Source: Streptomyces sp. NBC_00659 (GTDB lineage: Bacteria > Actinomycetota > Actinomycetes > Streptomycetales > Streptomycetaceae). From it: 64,000 bases of DNA. The notes below the pieces were generated by a model. The model worked only from the letters and a program-made list of their open reading frames with translations, ran no database searches and had not been told where the DNA came from. Position 1 is the stretch's first letter. Each line of letters opens with the position of its first letter. A program made the position numbers and the translations under genes. The DNA lies in NCBI RefSeq assembly GCF_036226925.1, contig NZ_CP109031.1, forward strand, positions 1,488,001 to 1,552,000, read 5' to 3'. This document shows positions 8,772 through 17,326 of the stretch, piece after piece.

Positions 8772-11201
8772 ATGGCACAGGGCACGGTCCAGGTGACGCA
8801 CACCGGAACCTCGCGGTGGCGGCGCCGCACGGGTGAGTACGCATCGCTGGCCGCCGCCCTGGAAGCCGCGGCCGACGGTGATGTGCTGACCGTCGCTCCC
8901 GGCACCTACCGGGAGAACCTCGTGGTGGAGCGCGCGGTGACACTGCGCGGCCCCGAGGGTTCCCCCGGCTCCGTGCGCATCGCGCCGGTCGACGGCGTGG
9001 CCCTGACCGTACGCGCCTCGGCCGTCGTCCAGGACCTGCACGTCGAGGGCCAGGACTCGGCCTCGCCCGCGCTGCTCGTCGAGGACGGCACACCGGAACT
9101 GCTGGACATACGGGTCGTCACGCGCTCCGCGGCCGGGATCGAGGTCCGCGGGGGCGCCCGGCCCACCGTGCGCCGTTGCACCGTCGACAACCCGGCGGGC
9201 GTCGGCATCGCCGTACTGGACGGCGGCGGCGGGGTGTTCGAGGAGTGCGAGGTCGTGGCGGCCGGTCAGTCGGGGGTCGTGGTCCGCGGGGGCGCGCGTC
9301 CACGTCTCGAGCGCTGCCGGGTGCACCACACTTCCGGTCCTGGGCTGTCGGCGACCGGCGAGAACTCCTCGCTGGAGGCGGTGGGTTGCGAGGTGTACGA
9401 GGTCAAGGGCTCCGGGGTGCAGATCACCGCCCGGGCCACGGCCCACCTCACCGACTGCGATGTGCACCGGACGACTGCGGACGGCGTCACCCTCGACACC
9501 GACGCCGTGCTCACGCTCGCCGACTGCCGCATCCACGACATCCCGGAGAACGCGGTCGATCTCCGCTCGCGCTCGGTACTCACCCTGACCCGTACGAGCG
9601 TGCGGCAGTTCGGGCGCAACGGCCTGTCGGTCTGGGACCCGGGCACCCGCGTGGACGCCAACCAGTGCGAGATCTTCGACAGCACGGGCGACTACCCCGC
9701 GGTGTGGGTGAGCGACGGCGCGACCGCCATACTGGACTCGTGCCGGGTGCACGACGTGCCGGACGCGCTGTTCGTCCTCGACCGCGGTTCACGCGCGGAC
9801 GTCGTCGACTGCGACATCTCCCAGGTGCGCAACACCGCGGTGTCGGTGAGCGACGGCGCGACCGCGCAGCTCGACGACTGCCGCATCCGGGACGCCGCCA
9901 CCGGAGCCTGGTTCCGCGACCACGGCAGCGGCGGCACGCTGTCCAGCTGCATCATCGACAGCACCCAGACCGGCGTGATCGTCACCAAGGGCGCCGATCC
10001 GGCCTTCGAGCGCTGCACGGTCACCTCCCCCGCCGAGGCGGGCTTCTATGTCTCGGCGGACGGCCGGGGCAGCTTCACGAACTGCCGGGTGGCGGACAGC
10101 GGGGGCTACGGCTTCCACGTGATCGACGGCTGCCGGTCGACCCTGCGCAAGTGCCGTACGGAGCGATGCGCACGCGGGGGCTACGAATTCGCCGACGCGG
10201 GCTCGGCTCCCGGCTCGGGTCCCGTCGTCGAGGACTGCACGAGTGATGAGAGCGCGTCGCTGCGCACCCCGGCGCACGAGGCGGCCGTCGAGACCTCGGC
10301 CTCGTCCGTGAGTCTGCTGGGGACGATCCCCGGTCAGCGCAGCACCGAACGGGAACCGGTCGTCACCGGCGCGGAGCCCGCCCAGCCGGCTCGCGGACCG
10401 AAGATCGTCCTCGGTGAACTCGACACGCTGGTGGGCCTGGACAACGTCAAACGCGAGGTGCGGGCCCTCACCGACATGATCGAGGTGGGCCGCCGCCGGC
10501 AGCAGGCGGGCCTCAAGGCTGCGTCCGCACGGCGCCATCTCGTCTTCACCGGCTCCCCCGGCACCGGCAAGACGACCGTCGCCCGGCTGTACGGCGAGAT
10601 CCTGGCCTCTCTGGGTGTACTGGAGAAGGGGCATCTCGTCGAGGTGTCCCGGGTGGACCTGGTCGGTGAGCACATCGGGTCGACCGCGATCCGCACCCAG
10701 GAGGCGTTCGACCGGGCGCGCGGCGGTGTGCTGTTCATCGACGAGGCGTACGCGCTGTCCCCGGAGGACTCGGGCCGCGACTTCGGGCGCGAGGCCATCG
10801 ACACGCTGGTGAAGCTGATGGAGGACCACCGGGAGGCAGTGGTGGTGATCGTCGCCGGGTACACCGCGGAGATGGAGCGGTTTCTGTCGGTCAACCCCGG
10901 GGTGGCGTCCCGCTTCTCACGGACGATCACCTTCAACGACTACATCCCCACCGAATTGCTGCGAATCGTCGAGCAACAGGCCGAGGAGCACGAGTACCGG
11001 CTGGGTCCGGGCGCGCCCGAGGCGGTCCTGAAGTACTTCACCGCCGTCCCGAGAGGGCCCGCCTTCGGCAACGGCCGCACGGCGCGGCAGACGTTCGAGG
11101 CGATGGTGGAACGGCATGCGGGCCGGGTCGCCAAGCTGACCGAGCCGAGCACGGACGACTTGACCCTGCTCTACGCGGAGGACCTGCCGGAGCTGCCCTG
11201 A
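8772..11201 (+). CDS. Right-handed beta-helix repeat protein fused to CbxX/CfqX-type AAA+ ATPase
   Basis: 809 residues from ATG. Residues ~20-510 are about 20 imperfect repeats of ~23 residues with recurring patterns such as GARPTVRRCTVDN and DGATAILDSCRVHD, typical of a right-handed parallel beta-helix (carbohydrate-binding or sugar-hydrolase fold, CASH). Residues ~540-809 are an AAA+ module: Walker A GSPGTGKT (about 595), Walker B GVLFIDEAYAL (about 655), and ASRFSRTITF for the arginine-finger region. Relatives of the AAA part are CbxX rubisco activases and EccA of type VII secretion. No secretion genes are nearby. The ATPase probably remodels a partner that the helix domain recognises. The 3' end overlaps the convergent gene by 31 bases. 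Confidence 0.85.
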   Translation: MAQGTVQVTHTGTSRWRRRTGEYASLAAALEAAADGDVLTVAPGTYRENLVVERAVTLRGPEGSPGSVRIAPVDGVALTVRASAVVQDLHVEGQDSASPALLVEDGTPELLDIRVVTRSAAGIEVRGGARPTVRRCTVDNPAGVGIAVLDGGGGVFEECEVVAAGQSGVVVRGGARPRLERCRVHHTSGPGLSATGENSSLEAVGCEVYEVKGSGVQITARATAHLTDCDVHRTTADGVTLDTDAVLTLADCRIHDIPENAVDLRSRSVLTLTRTSVRQFGRNGLSVWDPGTRVDANQCEIFDSTGDYPAVWVSDGATAILDSCRVHDVPDALFVLDRGSRADVVDCDISQVRNTAVSVSDGATAQLDDCRIRDAATGAWFRDHGSGGTLSSCIIDSTQTGVIVTKGADPAFERCTVTSPAEAGFYVSADGRGSFTNCRVADSGGYGFHVIDGCRSTLRKCRTERCARGGYEFADAGSAPGSGPVVEDCTSDESASLRTPAHEAAVETSASSVSLLGTIPGQRSTEREPVVTGAEPAQPARGPKIVLGELDTLVGLDNVKREVRALTDMIEVGRRRQQAGLKAASARRHLVFTGSPGTGKTTVARLYGEILASLGVLEKGHLVEVSRVDLVGEHIGSTAIRTQEAFDRARGGVLFIDEAYALSPEDSGRDFGREAIDTLVKLMEDHREAVVVIVAGYTAEMERFLSVNPGVASRFSRTITFNDYIPTELLRIVEQQAEEHEYRLGPGAPEAVLKYFTAVPRGPAFGNGRTARQTFEAMVERHAGRVAKLTEPSTDDLTLLYAEDLPELP

Positions 11202-13570
11202 GCGTCCTCCCGGGGTCGCTGGCCCGGCACCTCGGGCAGCAACCGCTCCAGCAGGAGTTCACGCTCGACGGCGAAGACCGGGTCCGCCTGGTAGTCGGAG
11301 TGGCCGAGAACCGGCGCGGGCAGCGGCTGCCGGTCGGTGCGCCCGTAGGCGAGCGGGTCCTTCAAGGGCTCGTGGTCGACTTCGGGACCGCAGCCGCCGG
11401 GCAGCCTGACGGGTCCGCCGATCGGGTCGCTGCGACGGTACAGATTGCGCCAGCAGGCGACCTCGCGGTGCAGCGACGCCAGCGCGGAGGGGCCGAAGTG
11501 AGCCGGGAACCAGCGTCCGTACAGGCGCTCCAGCGGTGAGCCGTAGGTAAGGAGCGCGATCTTCCCGCGCACCGAGGGCTTGAGCTGCCAGGCCGCGGCG
11601 GCCGCCAGCACACTGCCCTGGGAGTGTCCGGAGAGCACGAGCCGCCCGCCGGTCGCCCGGGTCCAGGTGGCCATCCGCCAGGTGAGGTCCGGCACCGCGC
11701 GCTCGGCGTAGCAGGGCGGCGCGAAGGGGTGGGCCGCGCGCGGCCAGAAGGTGCCGACGTCCCAGAGAATGCCGATGGTGCGCCGCGCGGCGGGGTCCTT
11801 GTAGGCGCGGCGGCCCCAGGTGACGAACAGGATGAAGCCGAGGCCGATCAGCCAGGAGCCCAGCGCCTGCGCGGTCTCGGCCGCGCCGTGGACGAACCCG
11901 TTCGCCCCGCGCGCCGCCTCGCTGGGTGCGTCACCGGTGGCGAGGGCCCCGGCGAGGGCACAGGCTCCGAGCAGCAGGGTCACGGACGAGAGGGCGCCGA
12001 CGATGAGCGGCGCGCGGTCGGTGAGCGCGGCCATCGCGCGGGTGCTCGCGATACGACGGGTGCGGGCGGAGTCCTTGGGCTCGCCCGCGTACTCGCGCTC
12101 GACGGCGGTCATCTCACGGCGGCGAAGCTGCCAGGTGCGGCGGGCGAGCCAGCCGGTGAGGGCGAGCAGGACGAGGAGCAGCGGCGGGATCACGGAGGCC
12201 TGCCAGGTCAGCAGGACGGGCGGGCCGGGGATCGAGTGACGGGTGCCGTCGAGCCAGTCGGCGACCCGCTGAGCCACTCCCCCGGACATCACGCCGCCGA
12301 GCGCGCAGCCGAGCATGGCGACGGCGGGTCCCGCGAAGCCGCGCATCGCGGTCCGCGGGCCGGGGGTACCGTTCGCCGTCCCGGGCGCGTCGAGGACCTG
12401 AGGGGTGGTGCCGTACAGAATGCGGGCGACCACGCACAGTGCGATCACGAGCAGGCCCTGTACGAGGGCGAGGCCGCCGAACGTGGCGTCGCCCGGCAGA
12501 CGCCCCGCCGAGTGCCAGTGGGGCCGCGACCAGCCGGCGTACACCAGCGTGAGGGCGAGGAGGGCGACCGCTCCGAGCGGCAGCCGGCGCACGAGCGCCA
12601 GGTCGCGTCCGTGGTCGATCCGGTTCTCGCTGCGGCCGCGACGGCAGACCACCCACAGCACAACAACCCCGCCCGCAACGAGCGTTGCGTTCACGAGCAC
12701 GCCCAGCGTTTCCAGCACGGCGGACCCGCCCGGCGCGCGGTCGTGACGGGCGGCCGGAGAGCCCACGGCGGCGGCGACGGTCAGGAATCCCGCGGCGGTG
12801 TGCGCGGCGCGCAGCCGGGCCACCAGCCGGCGCCCGTACCAGAAGCCGGGGCGGCCGAGTCCGGTGCCGTCGGTCTCCTCGTCGGTCTCGGCCGCGCGGG
12901 CCATCGGCTGCTGCGACTCGTACGCGCTCCAGGTGCGGTGGGACAGGTACCACAGGAGTGTGGTGAGCGCCGCGGGCACCAGTCCGGCCAGGGCGAGGCG
13001 GCGGCCCGGCAGGCTCCACCAGCCGGCGTCGGTCCCGTCCGGGGAGAGGAAGCCGAGCCAGGAGTGGTTGCGCACGCACGCACGGGTGCCCGCGCACTGC
13101 CAGGCGGCCAGGTCGAGGGCGACCTCGCAGGCGGCGGCGACCAGCAGGACCGTGAGCGTGAGACCGGCGAGACGGACGAGCAGCCCGTACAGGCGCACCG
13201 TCCGCCCGTGACCGTGCGAGGCCGGGCGCATCCAGTGCGCGAGGTTGACCACCATGAAGGGCAGGAGGAGGAGCCACAGGGCGCGGGCCCCGTTGCCGGA
13301 CGTGAGGTTGCACCATACGTACGCCTCGCGCACCGGCCCGCCGCGGTGGTCACCGGGGCGCTCCTCGGCGTCGGTGTCGTCGGCACGCCGGAAGACGGCC
13401 GCCGTCGCGTCGCCGGTGATCCGGACCGTCCGCGGATCGTTCAGCATCTCCTCCGGCGTGGTGCCGCCGACTCCGTGGACCAGGAGTTCCAGGGCGCTGC
13501 CTGCTGCTTCGAGCCGTTGTACGGGGCTGCCGGGCTCCCCGTCGACGGCATGTTCCCGTGCACGTTCCAC
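11171..13570 (-). CDS. Polytopic membrane protein with alpha/beta-hydrolase domain
   Basis: 799 residues. The N-terminal ~30 residues include ALELLVHGVGGTTPEEML, a first hydrolase strand (HGVGG oxyanion-type motif). About ten transmembrane helices follow between residues 95 and 570. The C-terminal region returns to the hydrolase fold with the nucleophile elbow LSGHSQGSVLAAAA near residue 650. The hydrolase core is therefore split by a long membrane insertion. This is probably a membrane lipase or esterase-like protein; the substrate is unknown. It ends inside the convergent AAA+ fusion gene. Confidence 0.75.
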   Translation of the reverse strand: MERAREHAVDGEPGSPVQRLEAAGSALELLVHGVGGTTPEEMLNDPRTVRITGDATAAVFRRADDTDAEERPGDHRGGPVREAYVWCNLTSGNGARALWLLLLPFMVVNLAHWMRPASHGHGRTVRLYGLLVRLAGLTLTVLLVAAACEVALDLAAWQCAGTRACVRNHSWLGFLSPDGTDAGWWSLPGRRLALAGLVPAALTTLLWYLSHRTWSAYESQQPMARAAETDEETDGTGLGRPGFWYGRRLVARLRAAHTAAGFLTVAAAVGSPAARHDRAPGGSAVLETLGVLVNATLVAGGVVVLWVVCRRGRSENRIDHGRDLALVRRLPLGAVALLALTLVYAGWSRPHWHSAGRLPGDATFGGLALVQGLLVIALCVVARILYGTTPQVLDAPGTANGTPGPRTAMRGFAGPAVAMLGCALGGVMSGGVAQRVADWLDGTRHSIPGPPVLLTWQASVIPPLLLVLLALTGWLARRTWQLRRREMTAVEREYAGEPKDSARTRRIASTRAMAALTDRAPLIVGALSSVTLLLGACALAGALATGDAPSEAARGANGFVHGAAETAQALGSWLIGLGFILFVTWGRRAYKDPAARRTIGILWDVGTFWPRAAHPFAPPCYAERAVPDLTWRMATWTRATGGRLVLSGHSQGSVLAAAAAWQLKPSVRGKIALLTYGSPLERLYGRWFPAHFGPSALASLHREVACWRNLYRRSDPIGGPVRLPGGCGPEVDHEPLKDPLAYGRTDRQPLPAPVLGHSDYQADPVFAVERELLLERLLPEVPGQRPREDAQGSSGRSSA

Positions 13571-13851
13571 TGTTCCGCACTTCCCCGTGCCACGCGTGTC
13601 TCAGGTGTCATGTGCAGGCACAAGGGTCTCGTGCTCCGGGCCTCCTGCGCACCCGAAGGCACGGAATCTCCCCGATACGTGTGAATACGGCGGCACAGGA
13701 GGGGCACAGCGGGCGCACGGGCAGTGGCGCGACCGAGGGTGTCCCGTGCGAGGATGGGTCGTCCTCCAGACCTCGGGCAAGGAGAATGTCCACGTGGGAG
13801 CGGGTTCGGGCGGAGTGTCGGGCAGGCAGCGACGAAAGGACCGGAGCGGTC

Positions 13852-14679
13852 GTGAGTGAGAATCAGAACCTCCTCGCGGAGCAGCGTCGCGCTCTGATCC
13901 TCGACGAGGTGCGCCGCCGCGGTGGCGTCCGCGTGAACGAGCTGACGCGAAGACTCGGTGTCTCCGACATGACGGTCCGCCGTGACCTCGACGCGCTGGC
14001 CCGTCAGGGTGTCGTCGAGAAGGTGCACGGCGGCGCGGTGCCGGTGGTCGAGGCGAGCACGCACGAACCGGGTTTCGAGGCCAAGTCGGGTCTGGAACTG
14101 ACCGCCAAGGAGGACATCGCGCGCACCGCGGCCGAGTTGGTCGCACCGGGCTCGGCGATCGCCCTCTCCGGCGGTACGACGACGTACGCCCTGGCTCATC
14201 ACCTGGTGGACGTCCCGGACCTGACCGTGGTCACCAACTCGGTACGTGTGGCTGACGTGTTCCACTCGGCGCAGCGCACCTCGGGTCAGCGTCAGGGCGC
14301 CGCGACCGTCGTTCTCACCGGTGGGGTGCGCACGCCGTCCGACTCGCTCGTCGGACCGGTGGCCGATCAGGCCATCGCGGCCCTGCACTTCGACGTCCTC
14401 TTCCTCGGTGTGCACGGCATATCGGCCGAGGCCGGGCTGTCGACGCCGAACCTCGCGGAGGCGGAGACCAACCGGCGGCTCGTGCAGTCCGCGCGACGCG
14501 TCGTCGTGGTGGCGGACCACACCAAGTGGGGCACGGTGGGCCTCAGTTCGTTCGCCACGCTCGACCAGGTCGACACGCTGGTGACCGACGCCGGGATGCC
14601 CGCCGCGGCCCGCGCGGAGATCTCGGACCATCTGCGCCTGGTGGTGGCCGGTGAACCCGAGGACGATACAGACATCTGA
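13852..14679 (+). CDS. DeoR-family transcriptional regulator
   Basis: 275 residues from GTG at 13852 (VSENQNLLAEQRR). The N-terminal winged helix carries VNELTRRLGVSDMTVRRDLD (residues ~23-42), the DeoR signature. The C-terminal sugar-phosphate sensing domain has ALSGGTTTYALA, VVTNSVRVAD, LTGGVRTPSDSLVGP and VVADHTKWG. Family members usually repress sugar catabolism genes until a phosphorylated sugar binds. No obvious target operon is adjacent, as the next genes encode an SRPBCC protein and a GH15 enzyme. The AAAGGA/GGAG region upstream can serve as ribosome site. Confidence 0.85.
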   Translation: MSENQNLLAEQRRALILDEVRRRGGVRVNELTRRLGVSDMTVRRDLDALARQGVVEKVHGGAVPVVEASTHEPGFEAKSGLELTAKEDIARTAAELVAPGSAIALSGGTTTYALAHHLVDVPDLTVVTNSVRVADVFHSAQRTSGQRQGAATVVLTGGVRTPSDSLVGPVADQAIAALHFDVLFLGVHGISAEAGLSTPNLAEAETNRRLVQSARRVVVVADHTKWGTVGLSSFATLDQVDTLVTDAGMPAAARAEISDHLRLVVAGEPEDDTDI

Positions 14680-14950
14680 CGGTCCGCCAGCTATGGTGAC
14701 GCTGCCCGCGCCGCCGGTCACGCCGTCGGCGCCGTCCTGGAGCGGGTGCGCCCGGCCGACGCTCGCGGCCGGTCGGCCGGTTCCGACTGACGGCCTGTCG
14801 AGTCCGGTTCAATGAGACCGCCGCCGAGTCCGGTGCCGTGAGCGAGTCGGACCGGATTCGCGGGGGGGGCGGCCGAGCGGGCTGTGACAGGTGTTTTCCG
14901 CGCACATGGAGACCGAGACCGGAACCTTGTTCCGGTGAGGGGGTTCGTTC

Positions 14951-15430
14951 ATGGCACGTCGACTGCGTCCGGTGGGACCCGACTTCGTCGAGACCGCTCC
15001 GCTGCGTCTGGTGTTCGCGCGGGAAATCGCCGCCCCTCCCGAGGCCGTCTTCTCCGCGCTCGCCGACGATGTGTCCGGATGGAGCGAGTGGTTCTCGGCG
15101 GTGACCCTCGTCCGGCCCACCGCCGACGGCACCGGGCGCGAGGTACGACTCCGCGGCGGAACGCGCTTCGAGGAGACCGTCCTGGTCAGCCAGGGTCCCG
15201 AGGTGTACACGTACCGGGCGGACGTCACGAACGCGCCGGGGCTCCGCGCTCTGGCCGAGGAGTGGCGGCTGACGCCCGCGGGCACGGGGACGCGCGTGCA
15301 ATGGACCTTCGCCGCCGACGGAACGGCCTTGTTCCGGGCGGCACTCACCGTGGGGCGCAGCGGCCTGGGGCGTGCCTTCCGCGGCGCGGTGACGGCGCTG
15401 GACCGGCGACTGGCGTCGGCACCGGCCTGA
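14951..15430 (+). CDS. SRPBCC-family (polyketide cyclase-like) protein
   Basis: 159 residues from ATG, with a GAGGGGG ribosome site 6-10 bases before it. The single START/Bet v1-like domain shows FAREIAAPPEAVFSALADD near the N-terminus, GWSEWFSAV, and the C-terminal helix FRAALTVGRSGLGRAFRGAV. Such proteins bind hydrophobic ligands in a deep cavity; some are cyclases or hydratases. There are no biosynthetic genes nearby, so only the fold can be assigned. It is convergent with the GH15 gene, 37 bases apart. Confidence 0.8.
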   Translation: MARRLRPVGPDFVETAPLRLVFAREIAAPPEAVFSALADDVSGWSEWFSAVTLVRPTADGTGREVRLRGGTRFEETVLVSQGPEVYTYRADVTNAPGLRALAEEWRLTPAGTGTRVQWTFAADGTALFRAALTVGRSGLGRAFRGAVTALDRRLASAPA

Positions 15431-15467
15431 ACCGCCGGGGTCCGAGACGTCGGGCTCGAGGCCCGGA

Positions 15468-17306
15468 CTACCGCCCGTCGAGCGCCTTGTCGAGGGTGAG
15501 GGTCGCGTCGATGAGGGCGAGGTGGGTGAACGCCTGCGGGAAATTGCCGAGTTGGCGGCCCGTCAGGTCGACCTCCTCCGAGTACAGGCCCAGATGGTTG
15601 GCGTACCCCGTCATCTTCTCGTACACCAGTCGTGCCTGGTCCGTCCGCCCCGCCCGGACGAGGGCGTCGACGTACATGAACGTGCACAGCGAGAAGGTGC
15701 CCTCCGAGCCGCGCAGGCCGTCGGGCGACGCCTCCGGGTCGTAGCGGTAGACGAGGCTGTCGCTGACCAGTTTCCGCTCGATGGCATCCAGGCTCGAGGC
15801 CCAGATCGGGTCCTCGGGGCTGACGAACCCGACCGTGGACATGCGCAGCAGCGAGGAGTCCAGTACGTCGCTGCCGTAGTGCTGGACGAAGGCCTGCTGT
15901 TCCTCGCTCCATCCCTTGGCCATGACCTGGTCGTAGGCGGCGTCCCGCTCGGTCTGCCACCGTCCGTACGCGGACGGCCAGCCCTTCGCCTCGGCGAGGC
16001 GCAGGGCGCGGTCGAACGCCACCCATGACATGACCCGGCCGTAGGTGAAGTCCTGGCGGCCTCCGCGGGTCTCCCAGATCCCCTCCTCCGGCTGGTCCCA
16101 GTGGTCGGCCAGCCAGTCCAGGTTCTCCCGCATGGAGGTCCATCCCGCGTGCCCGATCTGGAATCCGCGCTGGTGCGCGAAGTACATGCTGTCCAGCGCC
16201 TCGCCGTAGATGTCCAGTTGGAGCTGCGTCGCGGCGCCGTTGCCGATCCGTACCGGTGCGGAGCCCGCATAGCCCTCCCAGTGACCGAGGATCTGCTCCT
16301 CCAGGTCGGACGAGCCGTCGACCTTGTACATGACGTTGAGCGGGCCCGTGGTCCCGCTCTCGCCGGCCCGCTCCTTGACCCGGTCGCTCAGCCAGGCGAT
16401 GAACGCCCGGGCCTCTTCGGTGAAGCCCAGCCCCAGCAGGGCGTACACGGAGAAGGAGGCGTCGCGGATCCAGGTGAAGCGGTAGTCCCAGTTGCGTTCG
16501 CCGCCCAGTTGCTCCGGGAGAGCCGTGGTCGGGGCGGCCACCAGGGCGCCGCTCGGTGCGAAGGTCATGAGCTTGAGCGTGATCGCGGAACGCTCCACCG
16601 TCTCGCGCCAGCGCCCGGTGTAGCGGGACTGCGCCAGCCAAGAGCGCCAGAACGCCACGGTCTGGTCGAAGAGCCGTTGGTACGCGTCCAGGCGGATCTC
16701 GGTCGGCGGCCCCTCGGCGCCCATCTCCAGCACCAGCCCGCGCTGTTGACCGGCCTGCAGCGTCACCGACAGGCGCAGGGCGCCGTCCTGGTCCGTGAGA
16801 ACGTCGAGGAGCCGCTCGTCCTCCGGTTCACGGATGGGGTGCATGGTGAGTTCGGTGCCGTCCTCCGCGGCGAAGACCGCTCCGTGCCCGGTGATGTGCG
16901 CCTCGTGCTTCGCGCGTCCGTAGTCGAACCGCGGGGCGATCTCCACCTCGAACGTCATGCTGCCGCGCACACAGCGGATCAGACGCACCAGACGGTGGCG
17001 GGAGGTGACCGTCGTACCGGTCACGGGCATGAAGTCGACCACCTCGCCGGCGCCCGCCTCGGTCATGAACCGTGTCACCAGGATCGCCGTGCCGGGCAGG
17101 TACAACTGCTTGGTCGCATGGGTCGGCTGCACCGGCCGGACCGTGCAGTGACCACCCTTCTCCTGGTCCAGCAGCGCCCCGAAGACACTGGGCGAGTCGA
17201 ACCGCGGGGAGCAGAACCAGTCGACCGTGCCCTCGGTGGTCACCAGCGCCGCGGTCTGCAGATCGCCGATGAGACCGTGGTTCTCGATCAGTGGATAGCC
17301 GTCCAT
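15468..17306 (-). CDS. Glycoside hydrolase family 15 protein (trehalase/glucoamylase-like)
   Basis: 612 residues from the ATG at 17306, after an AAAGGGG ribosome site. The N-terminus MDGYPLIENHGLIGD is the typical start of actinobacterial GH15 enzymes. GERNWDYRFTWIRDASFS (about residue 270) and PEEGIWETRGG (about residue 405) carry the substrate pocket and the likely general acid glutamate. LGNFPQAFTHLALI lies near the C-terminus, with a candidate base glutamate in YSEEVD just before. There is no signal peptide, so it is cytosolic. Characterised relatives hydrolyse trehalose or alpha-glucans. It starts 20 bases after the stop of the upstream NACHT gene and may be co-transcribed with it. Confidence 0.88.
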   Translation of the reverse strand: MDGYPLIENHGLIGDLQTAALVTTEGTVDWFCSPRFDSPSVFGALLDQEKGGHCTVRPVQPTHATKQLYLPGTAILVTRFMTEAGAGEVVDFMPVTGTTVTSRHRLVRLIRCVRGSMTFEVEIAPRFDYGRAKHEAHITGHGAVFAAEDGTELTMHPIREPEDERLLDVLTDQDGALRLSVTLQAGQQRGLVLEMGAEGPPTEIRLDAYQRLFDQTVAFWRSWLAQSRYTGRWRETVERSAITLKLMTFAPSGALVAAPTTALPEQLGGERNWDYRFTWIRDASFSVYALLGLGFTEEARAFIAWLSDRVKERAGESGTTGPLNVMYKVDGSSDLEEQILGHWEGYAGSAPVRIGNGAATQLQLDIYGEALDSMYFAHQRGFQIGHAGWTSMRENLDWLADHWDQPEEGIWETRGGRQDFTYGRVMSWVAFDRALRLAEAKGWPSAYGRWQTERDAAYDQVMAKGWSEEQQAFVQHYGSDVLDSSLLRMSTVGFVSPEDPIWASSLDAIERKLVSDSLVYRYDPEASPDGLRGSEGTFSLCTFMYVDALVRAGRTDQARLVYEKMTGYANHLGLYSEEVDLTGRQLGNFPQAFTHLALIDATLTLDKALDGR

Positions 17307-17326
17307 CACAGCGCCCCTTTCGGTTG

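Noticed and set aside
11624..13684. A 686-codon open frame opposite the membrane hydrolase gene
   Set aside because: Composition (Gly/Arg/Glu repeats) and lack of any domain show it is the complement of the real gene.
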